Shown piece by piece: positions 46,448 through 54,069 of a stretch of DNA of 63,083 nucleotides. A program made the translations under genes and the position numbers. Origin of the DNA: Nitrospinota bacterium (lineage in GTDB: Bacteria; Nitrospinota_A; UBA7883; JACRGQ01). Location: positions 1 to 63,083 of the forward strand of contig JAOUMJ010000017.1 in NCBI GenBank assembly GCA_029881495.1, read 5' to 3'. Every line of letters begins with the position of its first letter. Positions within the stretch are counted from its first letter, which is position 1. The notes beneath the pieces were generated by a model. The model worked only from the letters and a program-made list of their open reading frames with translations. It was not told the DNA's origin and did no database searches.

Positions 46448-46476
46448 ATTCTGCATGTTTATTGTCACCTTGTCAA
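46448..46476 (-). promoter_or_regulatory. Promoter of rplU-rpmA
   Basis: Minus strand TTGACA (46476-46471), 17-nt spacer, CAGAAT (46453-46448), 30 bases before the rplU start. Confidence 0.8.
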
Positions 46477-46557
46477 CATTTCTGCATAAAAAACTGAAAA
46501 AAAAGGGGTTTGGCGCAAATGACCGCTACTTTCAGCTATAATGGGGGCAAACGTACC

Positions 46558-46586
46558 TTGACATGAAAAATTACGGCTTGGATAAT
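46558..46586 (+). promoter_or_regulatory. Promoter of the polyprenyl synthase operon
   Basis: TTGACA (46558-46563), exactly 17 nt, GATAAT (46581-46586), 47 bases before the gene start. Divergent to the rplU promoter. Confidence 0.75.
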
Positions 46587-46633
46587 GGCATCAGGATCAT
46601 GGGGGACAGGAATTTGAGAGGAGAAACATCATT

Positions 46634-47653
46634 TTGCACGTTCGCGAAAATGCCGCCATCTCCGGGATAATAACCCCGGCTGATATTCAGGATATCCTGA
46701 AAAAAGAGCTGGCCGCTGTGGAGACCTCCATAAGCGAAAATTTCCAGTCTTCGGTAGCCATGATACCCCTTATCAGCGAATACCTCGTGAGCGGAGGGGG
46801 GAAAAGATTGCGCCCGATGCTCCTTCTCGCTTCAGCCAGACTGTGCGGATTCACCGGCAAGGAGAACGACAAAGACATTATTCATTCAACGATAATGGAA
46901 TACATTCACGCGGCATCGCTCCTCCATGACGACGTGGTGGACACCGCGGATCTCCGCCGAGGAGTATCAAGCGCGAACGCCAAATGGGGCAACCAGTACC
47001 CCGTCCTGGTGGGGGATTTTCTATTCGCGAAAACATTCTCCCTTATGGCAAAACATAGCCCGCCGGGTGTGATCGAGATAGTAAGCGAGGCCACGAGGCT
47101 CCTCGCCGAAGGGCAGATATTGGAGCTGGTTCACAGCGCCGACATAGAGATGACGGAAGAAAAATATATCGAGCTGATATTCAGCAAAACAGGGGCTCTC
47201 ATCACCGCCTGTTGCCAAACCGGGGGTATTATCGGCGGCGCGGACGAACAGCGTCTGAATGCCCTTTCGGAATACGGAAAAAACATCGGCATAGCTTTCC
47301 AGCTTGTTGACGATATTCTCGATTTCACTTCGGACGAAAAGACGCTCGGAAAGCCTGCCGGTCATGATTTTATTGAGGGACACGTCACCCTTCCGGTCAT
47401 CGCCGCCTTCGCAAAGGGGTCAAAGCAGGAAAAAAAGTTCCTTATGGAATCGATCAAGGACGAAGCGCTTGCCGTTAAAAATATTTCCCAAGTAATGGAA
47501 ATTGTGAAAAAACATGACGGCATTGAATACGCAACAACAATGGCCGAGAGCTACTCCGAGAAAGCTGTAGCTTCTCTTGATGTTTTCCCGGCGGGACAGT
47601 TCCTCGACGCCTTAAAGGGTCTCGCTGAATATATAGTCACCCGGAAGACCTGA
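46634..47653 (+). CDS. ispB: Polyprenyl diphosphate synthase
   Basis: 339 residues from TTG 46634, AGGAGA about nine bases upstream. It elongates isoprenoid chains for quinones. The two Asp-rich motifs are LLHDDVVDTADLRRG and QLVDDILDFTSDEKTLGKP. Product chain length (octaprenyl or other) cannot be read from sequence alone. It is followed by amrA one base later. Confidence 0.88.
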   Translation: MHVRENAAISGIITPADIQDILKKELAAVETSISENFQSSVAMIPLISEYLVSGGGKRLRPMLLLASARLCGFTGKENDKDIIHSTIMEYIHAASLLHDDVVDTADLRRGVSSANAKWGNQYPVLVGDFLFAKTFSLMAKHSPPGVIEIVSEATRLLAEGQILELVHSADIEMTEEKYIELIFSKTGALITACCQTGGIIGGADEQRLNALSEYGKNIGIAFQLVDDILDFTSDEKTLGKPAGHDFIEGHVTLPVIAAFAKGSKQEKKFLMESIKDEALAVKNISQVMEIVKKHDGIEYATTMAESYSEKAVASLDVFPAGQFLDALKGLAEYIVTRKT

Positions 47654-47654
47654 A

Positions 47655-48161
47655 ATGCACCCGTACGTCGAACTGGCGTCGGAGGCAATCAGGGAAAAGG
47701 TGCTGACCAATACGCAGACATCCCCCCCTTCACCGTTGCCCGCCGAATTTGAAAAACCGGCAGGGATTTTCGTCTCCATCAAGGAAGAGGGGGAGCTGAG
47801 GGGATGCATCGGCACAATTCTTCCGACCAGGCCAACACTGGCGGAAGAAATTATCGCGAACGCGATCGCCGCCGCAACCCGCGACCCGCGTTTCGACCCG
47901 GTGAGAGAGGATGAGCTTGAAAGGATCAATATTTCCGTGGACGTTCTCTCCGCGCCCGAACCTATAAACGGCATGGAAGATCTAGACCCGGTAAAATACG
48001 GACTTATCGTTTCATCCGGATTGAAAAGGGGCCTTCTTCTGCCGAACCTGGAAGGGATAGACAGGCCTGAACACCAACTGCAAATCTGCAAACGAAAGGC
48101 GGGGATCCATCCAAACGAAGCTGTTACCCTGCAAAGATTCACCGTCACCAGGTATAGATGA
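47655..48161 (+). CDS. amrA: AmmeMemoRadiSam system protein A (AMMECR1 domain)
   Basis: 168 residues. The AMMECR1 signature is GELRGCIGTI, with NAIAAATRDPRFDPV and GLKRGLLLPNLEGI. Reactivity unknown; it is one of three proteins that repeatedly co-occur. It overlaps the radical SAM gene by four bases (ATGA at 48158-48161). Confidence 0.93.
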   Translation: MHPYVELASEAIREKVLTNTQTSPPSPLPAEFEKPAGIFVSIKEEGELRGCIGTILPTRPTLAEEIIANAIAAATRDPRFDPVREDELERINISVDVLSAPEPINGMEDLDPVKYGLIVSSGLKRGLLLPNLEGIDRPEHQLQICKRKAGIHPNEAVTLQRFTVTRYR

Positions 48162-49174
48162 CAGGCAAGAACCTGAATGCCCAAAAGGAGGCTCTTTTCT
48201 GGAGAGGGGATGAGAAACGGCCCGGCCGCGTAGTCTGCTTCCTCTGCCCCTTCAAATGCATCCTTCCCGACGGAAAAACCGGAATATGCAAAGCGAAAAA
48301 AAATATCGGCGGAAGATTGTTCGCCATCTCCTACGGTCTCACCACCTCGCTGGCGATGGATCCGATAGAAAAAAAACCTCTCTATCATTTCTATCCAGGC
48401 ACGAAAATACTTTCACTGGGGCCAAACTCCTGCAACCTCGATTGCAGTTTCTGCCAGAATTTCCAGACTTCACAACTGAAAGCCCCCACTAGATTCATCT
48501 CCCCTGAAGAGGTTGCCCATGTCGCGAAATCGGAAGGGAGCGTAGGAGTGGCCTACACATATACCGAACCGCTGATGTGGTACGAGTTCATAATCGACAC
48601 CGCCCCTATAGTGAGAGGAGCCGGCCTGAAAAATGTGCTCGTGACGAACGCACACCTTGAAGAAGAACCGTTTATCAAGATCCTCCCGCTTATCGACGCT
48701 CTGAACATAGACATAAAATCGATGGACCCTTCCTTCTATCGGAAAATCTGCAAAGGGAAACTGGAGCCTGTACTGAACAACGTACGGCTTACCGCGGAAG
48801 CAAAGAAAGTGCATCTCGAAATCACCAATCTTGTAATTCCAGGGTTGAATGACTCCGAAGACGACTTTGTAAAACTTTCAAAGTTCCTGGCCGGGCTTGA
48901 CCCTTTCATACCGCTGCACTTTTCCAGATATCGCCCCATGTACAGGATGAACATACCTCCTACTCCGGTGGAAACGCTTTTCAAGGCGAGAACGATAGCC
49001 GAAAAATATCTTAAGTACGTGTTCATCGGCAACGTTCATGATCCGGATGGCAATACTTTCTGTCCGCATTGCAGGAGCGTGGTTATCGAGAGGGATTATT
49101 CGGCGACAAAGGTTAATCTGAAGAAAGGCAAATGCCTCAAGTGCGGAAATGATACGAAAATAATTTCGGAATAA
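48158..49174 (+). CDS. amrS: AmmeMemoRadiSam system radical SAM enzyme
   Basis: 338 residues. The radical SAM motif is CNLDCSFCQN in the LGPNSCNLDCSFCQNFQTS block; an N-terminal CPFKCILPDGKTGICKAK segment and a C-terminal CPHCRSVVIERD/CLKC zinc-ribbon-like tail (C-x2-C pairs) flank it. Pyruvate formate-lyase activase-like fold. Coupled to amrA; the Memo partner is at 3273-4493. Confidence 0.93.
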   Translation: MTGKNLNAQKEALFWRGDEKRPGRVVCFLCPFKCILPDGKTGICKAKKNIGGRLFAISYGLTTSLAMDPIEKKPLYHFYPGTKILSLGPNSCNLDCSFCQNFQTSQLKAPTRFISPEEVAHVAKSEGSVGVAYTYTEPLMWYEFIIDTAPIVRGAGLKNVLVTNAHLEEEPFIKILPLIDALNIDIKSMDPSFYRKICKGKLEPVLNNVRLTAEAKKVHLEITNLVIPGLNDSEDDFVKLSKFLAGLDPFIPLHFSRYRPMYRMNIPPTPVETLFKARTIAEKYLKYVFIGNVHDPDGNTFCPHCRSVVIERDYSATKVNLKKGKCLKCGNDTKIISE

Positions 49175-49216
49175 GGACGCTACTCTTTTTTCGAAGGGGT
49201 AACCGCCCAAGAGACT

Positions 49217-49298
49217 ATCCCCACCAAGCTCTTAGCTTGGCGATGCAATATCGCTTTATGAAAAGATATGGGGATTTATAAGGCGAGGAAAAATCGCC
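49217..49298 (+). ncRNA. Possible structured leader (three-way junction plus hairpin)
   Basis: ATCCCCA (49217-49223) pairs with TGGGGAT (49269-49275) and encloses CCAAGCT/AGCTTGG (loop CTT) and CGAT/ATCG (loop GCAAT). A second hairpin GGCGA/TCGCC is at 49282-49298. It lies 64-145 bp before a PilZ gene. No known riboswitch class recognised. Confidence 0.4.
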
Positions 49299-49361
49299 CT
49301 CCCGAAAACACCATTAAGTAAATCTGTCAACTCCTGGCGCGTGGTGTATTACAATTAAGAA

Positions 49362-49964
49362 ATGGTTAATGAAGAAAATCTTGAACTTCCGCCAGCCGGG
49401 ATAACGGTGGAAGTAGCCTTCCCTGTGGACTACCGCGTTCTGAAAGGGGAAGAAAGGGAGGACACTATCCAGAGTGTCCAAAGCCACAGAACCAGCGACA
49501 GGCTGGCTCTCCCCCCTCCCACCGAGGAGTACCCCTCCGACCTCTCCAAATTCCGTGATTTTCAGGATATCCCGGAACCTATAAGAAAAATGTGGCTTGC
49601 GATCGATCAGAAGCTTGATTCGCTGATACGCCATATCGGAGAGAAGGAGAGCGCCTTGGGCGGTTCCATGAAGGGAATTATTTCCGGCATTTCAAAAATG
49701 GGAGCCGTGCTGAAATGCGATGCTGACGAAGGAGACTATCTTCATATCCGGCTATCACCCCCCGCATACCCCCCATTCACGATAGATATCGTGGGGAAAG
49801 TGTCTGACGCGAGAACAGACCCTGCAGTACCAAAGGGGAGAAAGACCTGCAATTTACGGTTCGAGGCTCTGAATGTTGACGACCGTGAGCTTCTTATCAG
49901 CTATATCTTCAAGAGGCAGAGGGAGATACTGAGAGGGAAACATTCAGACGAAGCTGAGGAATAG
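49362..49964 (+). CDS. PilZ-like domain protein
   Basis: 200 residues. An N-terminal ~75-residue disordered, charged part precedes a helical linker (IRKMWLAIDQKLDSLIRHI). The C-terminal part (GIISGISKMGAVLKCDADEG, DYLHIRLSPPAYPPFTIDIV, CNLRFEALNVDDRELLISYI) has the order of strands of a PilZ/YcgR-like barrel but no clear RxxxR c-di-GMP motif. It may be a degenerate PilZ or adaptor. Convergent with the second PilZ gene across the structured region. Confidence 0.6.
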   Translation: MVNEENLELPPAGITVEVAFPVDYRVLKGEEREDTIQSVQSHRTSDRLALPPPTEEYPSDLSKFRDFQDIPEPIRKMWLAIDQKLDSLIRHIGEKESALGGSMKGIISGISKMGAVLKCDADEGDYLHIRLSPPAYPPFTIDIVGKVSDARTDPAVPKGRKTCNLRFEALNVDDRELLISYIFKRQREILRGKHSDEAEE

Positions 49965-50363
49965 CTCAAAAATCCCCTAAAAATCCGCTCAAACAACCCA
50001 TCGGCCCGACACCTCTTTTTTTAAAAAAAGCCCTTTAGTAAATTTTTCGGATTTTCGATAAGTTATATGTACAGAGGATAGTAAGTGAACTGGTTTTGTT
50101 GCGTGTAGGCCGTACCCGCGTAAAACCTCAGTGTTCATCGCCTAATGCGGATCCGGAGGAAACTCCGAATCCGCTTAGGCGCCTCCTGTATACCGCTCCC
50201 TTTTAGAAGGGAAAAAACAAAGAAGGGCCTTACTCCCCTTCCTTTTACCCGTATCACTCTACTTCCGGCTCTCTGACGAGGACGCTAAAAAAGCGCAACT
50301 CCAGAGAGAGGAAGTGGGGAGAATCTCCAGACCATCGCACTGTCACGGCTGAAGCTGACCGGG
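49965..50363 (+). other. Structured 399-bp region between convergent PilZ genes
   Basis: No gene on either strand is supported. Its 3' two thirds carries several strong stems (see 50139-50315); the 5' 150 bp is AT-rich with a TTATAT at 50063-50068 that could be a weak -10. Being between convergent stops, it needs no leader or promoter of its neighbours. Confidence 0.6.
50139..50315 (+). ncRNA. Candidate structured RNA of unknown family
   Basis: First hairpin 50139-50181: CGCCTAA/TTAGGCG, GCGGAT/ATCCGC and CGGAG/CTCCG stacked, with a GAAA tetraloop. Middle stems: CCCTT/AAGGG around 50200 and GAAGGG/CCCTTC (50222-50241), possibly enclosed by ATAC/GTAT. Last hairpin 50261-50315: ACTTCC/GGAAGT, CTCTCTG/CAGAGAG, GAG/CTC, CGCT/AGCG with an AAAAA loop. 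The GNRA loop suggests plus-strand transcription. It is not a match to tmRNA, RNase P or SRP RNA, and 6S could not be made to fit by eye. Confidence 0.5.
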
Positions 50364-50723
50364 TCAATCCGGTGTGTTGTATCTTATGACCTTGTAAAGC
50401 TCCAGCGAAGAATCGGAATCAACATCTGTGAAATTTATACCGAAACCCGGGTTTGATTCCCGTTCCTGCCAGTTGACAACCTTGAATTTCCCGTTGATAT
50501 TCACCTCCGGTGAATCACCAAAGGCAAGATTGAAGCTGAATGTCCCTTCAGTTCCCACAGGGGGCCGGAGATCGGATATAACAAAAACACCTTCCATGGA
50601 GATGTCCCATGTTTCGTCATAACGATGCGATTTGCCGCCGAAGGTCAAAACAAGGTCGGTAAGGAAATGAACTCTGCCGTAGTGGCGTTTCTCTTTATTT
50701 AGGTTATCCGTTTTTTCCCGCAT
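50364..50723 (-). CDS. PilZ domain c-di-GMP-binding protein
   Basis: 119 residues from ATG 50723 (GGAG nine bases upstream). The PilZ motifs are intact: RHYGR as RxxxR and DISMEG as D/N-x-S-x-x-G, followed by a beta-barrel end (VNINGKFKVVNWQERE). Its start overlaps the end of cobA-hemD by 20 bases, so it is read from that operon. Target unknown. Confidence 0.8.
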   Translation of the reverse strand: MREKTDNLNKEKRHYGRVHFLTDLVLTFGGKSHRYDETWDISMEGVFVISDLRPPVGTEGTFSFNLAFGDSPEVNINGKFKVVNWQERESNPGFGINFTDVDSDSSLELYKVIRYNTPD

Positions 50724-52230
50724 TGGAATAGAACTCCACAATTTTCTTGGTAAGGGCATCCATAGTGTATTCCGCCGGTTCTACATCTATTTTAAACCCA
50801 AACTTCTTTGCTGTGGTAGTGGTAATTGGCCCTATTGAGGCCACACGCAGTTTTTTCCTGATCTCTTCGATTTCGGTATCGGAGAACATGCTGACGAAAT
50901 TTGAAACTGTCGAAGAGGATGTAAAAGTGACCATATCCGCATCCCCATTCTTTATCGCCTCGAATAACTCGTCTTTCCTGGCGTCCGGTCTATGGGTCCT
51001 GTACGCCGTTACAACATTCACTTCGGCTCCTTTCTCCCTTAGCGTATCGGGGAGTACCTCTCTCGCCTCTTCGGCACGGGGTATCAGTATCTTCTTCCCC
51101 TTTACATCGCCGATCGATTCGAGAATCCCCTCCGCGCGGTATTCATCGGGCACCAAGTCGACCCGTATCCCGAGCGCTTCAACCGCCTCGCCCGTGCTCT
51201 TTCCAATGGCGCATATCTTCGGCCCCGCGAGGTCGCGGATATCGCGCCCCGTCTCCTTGAGCCTTTTCAGAAGATACGCAACGCCGTTAACTGACGTGAA
51301 GATCATCCAATCATATTTCCTTGCCTCCCCCAGCGCCTTGTCGAGAGGCGACCAGTCTTCGGGATCCGCCGTTTCAATGGTCGGGAACTCAATCGTTGCC
51401 GCGCCCATCTCCTGTAGCTTGTGAAGGAAATCGCTTGCCTGTGCGCGCGCCCGTGTGACGATTATGGTCTTGCCGAAAAGCGGCCTGTTCTCGAACCACC
51501 CCAGTTTCGGCCTCAGGGAAACAACCTCACCGACAATGATAAGTGACGGAGGCTTCACATTCCCCTTTTCAGCCACCTCAACTATATTTTTCAGTGTCCC
51601 GGTCCAGGTCTGATGTTTCGCGGTCGTCCCCCATCGAACAAGAGCGACAGGCGTTTCGGGACTTCGCCCGTTTGAAACAAGTTTATCGACAATGTACGGG
51701 AGGTTTTTAACCCCCATGTAAAATACCAATGTTCCAATACCGGTCGATATCTTCGCCCAGTCGATCGCGCTTTCATCCTTTGTCGGATCTTCGTGCCCCG
51801 TAATGAAAGCAAGTGACGAAGTGCAGGAACGGTGAGTTATCGGAATACCGGCATAGGCCGATGCGGCCACTCCGGCGGTGACACCGGGAACTACTTCAAA
51901 TCCTATCCCCGCCTCAACCAGCTCTTCGGCCTCTTCCCCTCCGCGGCCAAAAACATACGGATCCCCCCCTTTTAGACGGGCTATCGACTTCCCTTCCTTG
52001 GCCTTCCGCACAAGGAGGTCGTTTATCTTTTCCTGCGGGAGCGTGTGATCCCCCCCCTTTTTCCCAACATATATTATCTCTGCACCCTTTTTTACGAAAT
52101 CAAGGAAGCGGATATTAGCGAGGTAATCGTAGACTATCACGTCGCAAGTGCGGATAAGCTCCATCCCTCGCATCGTCATAAGGCCGGGATCGCCCGGTCC
52201 GGCGCCAATTAAATATACTTTTCCATTCAT
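50704..52230 (-). CDS. cobA-hemD: Fused uroporphyrinogen III methyltransferase / uroporphyrinogen III synthase
   Basis: 508 residues. The N-terminal CobA/SUMT domain (~1-245) starts YLIGAGPGDPGLMTMRGM and has GGDPYVFGRGGEEAEEL; the C-terminal HemD domain (~255-500) begins KTIIVTRARAQASDFLHKL. It closes the tetrapyrrole ring and methylates it to precorrin-2, the branch point to siroheme, the Ahb heme route and cobalamin. hemC and other partners are not visible. sirC lies at 57964. Confidence 0.95.
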   Translation of the reverse strand: MNGKVYLIGAGPGDPGLMTMRGMELIRTCDVIVYDYLANIRFLDFVKKGAEIIYVGKKGGDHTLPQEKINDLLVRKAKEGKSIARLKGGDPYVFGRGGEEAEELVEAGIGFEVVPGVTAGVAASAYAGIPITHRSCTSSLAFITGHEDPTKDESAIDWAKISTGIGTLVFYMGVKNLPYIVDKLVSNGRSPETPVALVRWGTTAKHQTWTGTLKNIVEVAEKGNVKPPSLIIVGEVVSLRPKLGWFENRPLFGKTIIVTRARAQASDFLHKLQEMGAATIEFPTIETADPEDWSPLDKALGEARKYDWMIFTSVNGVAYLLKRLKETGRDIRDLAGPKICAIGKSTGEAVEALGIRVDLVPDEYRAEGILESIGDVKGKKILIPRAEEAREVLPDTLREKGAEVNVVTAYRTHRPDARKDELFEAIKNGDADMVTFTSSSTVSNFVSMFSDTEIEEIRKKLRVASIGPITTTTAKKFGFKIDVEPAEYTMDALTKKIVEFYSNAGKNG

Positions 52231-52310
52231 AATTTAAGAGAGAAGACTACCATAAACACGCTTACCATTTCCAAATAAAGGTCGAAGTTTTTTTTGGCGC
52301 GTAGAAGGAT

Positions 52311-52706
52311 TCAATCCTGGCTCTTTTGTGACCTCTCCCACTCAAGGAACTTCTCAAGCTCTTCCTTTATATTGCCAAGAACATAGAAAATGAACACAAC
52401 GTCGTCCCCAAATCCTATTAAAGGTAAAAAATCTGGTATGGCGTCGAGTGGGTTAAGGAAATATATGACCGCCGCCACGAGGAGCACGATAGTTTTTGTA
52501 GAGACATCACGATACTCCCCCTTTACCCACGCCCTGATTAGCCGAATGAAGGCAAACAGGGTATCCAGTGCCGCGCCAAACGCGCTCCTGTTCCTTTCCG
52601 CTTTCTCCTTCGCCCTGTCCAACACGGATGAAAGACCTTCGCTGTCGCCAACCATGTCGTTCGCGCGGGATACGAACCTCTCGAAAAACCATGGCTCTTT
52701 TGTCAT
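52311..52706 (-). CDS. DUF1232 (YkvA-like) small membrane protein
   Basis: 131 residues from ATG 52706; a TTG at 52733 is open but poorer. The domain core (KTIVLLVAAVIYFLNPLDAI, PDFLPLIGFGDDVVF) is the DUF1232 hydrophobic signature. N-terminal amphipathic helix and charged tail. Function unknown for the family. Confidence 0.8.
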   Translation of the reverse strand: MTKEPWFFERFVSRANDMVGDSEGLSSVLDRAKEKAERNRSAFGAALDTLFAFIRLIRAWVKGEYRDVSTKTIVLLVAAVIYFLNPLDAIPDFLPLIGFGDDVVFIFYVLGNIKEELEKFLEWERSQKSQD

Positions 52707-52871
52707 TGCTGGATTTCCCCATGCTCCCGGCAAAATTTTAGTTTTAGGGAATTACACCCTTTGGACTTATATTGTTAGCAGATATTGGAAAATATGACAA
52801 ATAAAAGGAATACTTTTTATGCGAAGTACCGCTTGATGAACAGAATTGACGGCCTGAATTTCATACACAGG

Positions 52872-52901
52872 TTGACTTGTTTCAAAAGCATCACTTATCC
52901 T
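52872..52901 (+). promoter_or_regulatory. Promoter of the PsiE-like gene (possibly leaderless)
   Basis: TTGACT (52872-52877), 18-nt spacer, TATCCT (52896-52901). The start codon at 52909 lies at the expected transcription start, and no ribosome binding site precedes it. Confidence 0.55.
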
Positions 52902-52908
52902 AGTTGCC

Positions 52909-53355
52909 ATGAATCAAAATAACGAACCAGAGGATAAAATGAGAAATATTTTTCAGAAAATGCAAGTCCCGGGTCTGAGGATAATAGAGTTCGGCCTTGC
53001 TATTTTTATGGTAATCGTTGTCATCTGGGGTCTGGTCACCTTGGCATTTTCCATCCCCTGGTATGGCGAAATCTTAAACTTCAAACAGTTCAGGGAGATG
53101 ATGGAAGGTATCCTGAGCGATATCCTTCTTCTTGTTGTCGGCCTTGAACTTGCCGGGCTCCTCGTGCACAGAAAGATCGAATTTCTCATTGAAATTGTCC
53201 TGTTCGTCGTTGCGAGAAAAATGCTGATAAGCGCCTACAGCTCCACTGAAATCCTGTTAAGCGTTGTTGCGCTTGCCGGCCTCTTCGCGGTGCGGAAATA
53301 TCTCCTTATCTGCCCCGGCTGCGACAAGATTTTTGTGGAAAATAACAAAAGTTAA
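52909..53355 (+). CDS. PsiE-like phosphate-starvation-inducible membrane protein
   Basis: 148 residues with about four hydrophobic segments (IIEFGLAIFMVIVVIWGLVT, LLLVVGLELAGLLVH, EIVLFVVARKMLISAYSS, ILLSVVALAGLFAVRKY). The pattern IEL-x-L and ARKxLI fits the PsiE family. An unusual cytosolic tail has a cysteine pair (CPGCDKIF). Function unknown; probably leaderless mRNA. Confidence 0.7.
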   Translation: MNQNNEPEDKMRNIFQKMQVPGLRIIEFGLAIFMVIVVIWGLVTLAFSIPWYGEILNFKQFREMMEGILSDILLLVVGLELAGLLVHRKIEFLIEIVLFVVARKMLISAYSSTEILLSVVALAGLFAVRKYLLICPGCDKIFVENNKS

Positions 53356-53369
53356 ATCTGAGGAAAATC

Positions 53370-53609
53370 ATGGGTGGTGACGCTGAAAAAGAGATACTGA
53401 AGATACTTGAAACAGCCATGAAACGTGAAATCGACGCTGAAAAACTCTATCGACGCGGAGCAGAGATCGCCGTACGGCCGGAAGTAAAGAAAATGTTCAT
53501 TAAACTTGCGGATGAAGAAAAAAAACACGAAAAGGTATTAAGGGATTTTTACAGAGAGACCAAGAAACGTCTTGGTTTGAAGATTTTCGGAGAGGATGAT
53601 CCCAGCTAG
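53370..53609 (+). CDS. Two-helix ferritin-like protein
   Basis: 79 residues forming two helices with di-iron ligands in place: Glu20, Glu24, Tyr27, Glu49/Glu50 and His53 (REIDAEKLYRRGAEIA; ADEEKKHEKVLRDFY). Half of a normal four-helix ferritin, so it would have to dimerise, as encapsulated ferritins and some rubrerythrin-like proteins do. No encapsulin gene is in the window. Its end overlaps the next gene by 14 bases. Confidence 0.75.
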   Translation: MGGDAEKEILKILETAMKREIDAEKLYRRGAEIAVRPEVKKMFIKLADEEKKHEKVLRDFYRETKKRLGLKIFGEDDPS

Positions 53610-54069
53610 GGCGAAGAGGAGAATATCTGTCGCCGTAATCGGCGCGTCTGCCGCCGACAAGGGAACGGCAGACATAGCATATGACACCGGGTTCAGAATC
53701 GCAAAGGAGGGATGGACGCTTATCTGCGGAGGGCTGGGAGGCGTTATGGAACATGTTTCGAAAGGGGCATTTGATGCCGGAGGCCAGACGGTAGGGATAC
53801 TTCCAGGATACGCGCACGACGACGCCAACGAATACATTAAACTTCCAATTCCTACCGGACTGGGGCATGCAAGAAACGCCATAGTCGCCTCTTCAGCAAA
53901 CGGAATAATCGCTATCGGCGGAGAATACGGAACCCTTTCAGAAATTGCGCTTGGGCTGAAAATGGGGAAACCTGTCGTAGGGCTTTCAATCAATTTTGAC
54001 ATAAAGGGTGTGCTCCCCGCCAGCACGCCTGAAGAAGCAATCTCCATTCTCAAGGATCACCTTGCGTAA
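53596..54069 (+). CDS. TIGR00725-family LOG-like protein
   Basis: 157 residues. GGLGGVMEHVSKGAFDAGGQ and GLGHARNAIVASSANGIIAI, GGEYGTLSEIALGLKMGKPV are the nucleotide-binding core of the LOG/lysine-decarboxylase-like family. Molecular activity unknown for this subgroup (possibly a nucleotide phosphoribohydrolase-like protein). Its end overlaps the following lipoprotein start by 8 bases. Confidence 0.85.
   Translation: MIPARAKRRISVAVIGASAADKGTADIAYDTGFRIAKEGWTLICGGLGGVMEHVSKGAFDAGGQTVGILPGYAHDDANEYIKLPIPTGLGHARNAIVASSANGIIAIGGEYGTLSEIALGLKMGKPVVGLSINFDIKGVLPASTPEEAISILKDHLA

Noticed and set aside
45861-46541. Plus-strand reading frame (226 residues) across rpmA and rplU
   Set aside because: Shadow of two certain ribosomal protein genes.
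50139-50181. Integron attC site (GCCTAA...TTAGGC ends)
   Set aside because: The core bases are wrong (GCCTAAT and CTTAGGC instead of GCCTAAC and GTTAGGC), the spacer lacks the extrahelical bases, and no integrase or gene cassette is present.
50091-50330. 6S RNA or RNase P RNA
   Set aside because: The conserved core sequences of RNase P and tmRNA are missing, and the long single-bubble shape of 6S could not be formed because two independent strong hairpins fill the region.
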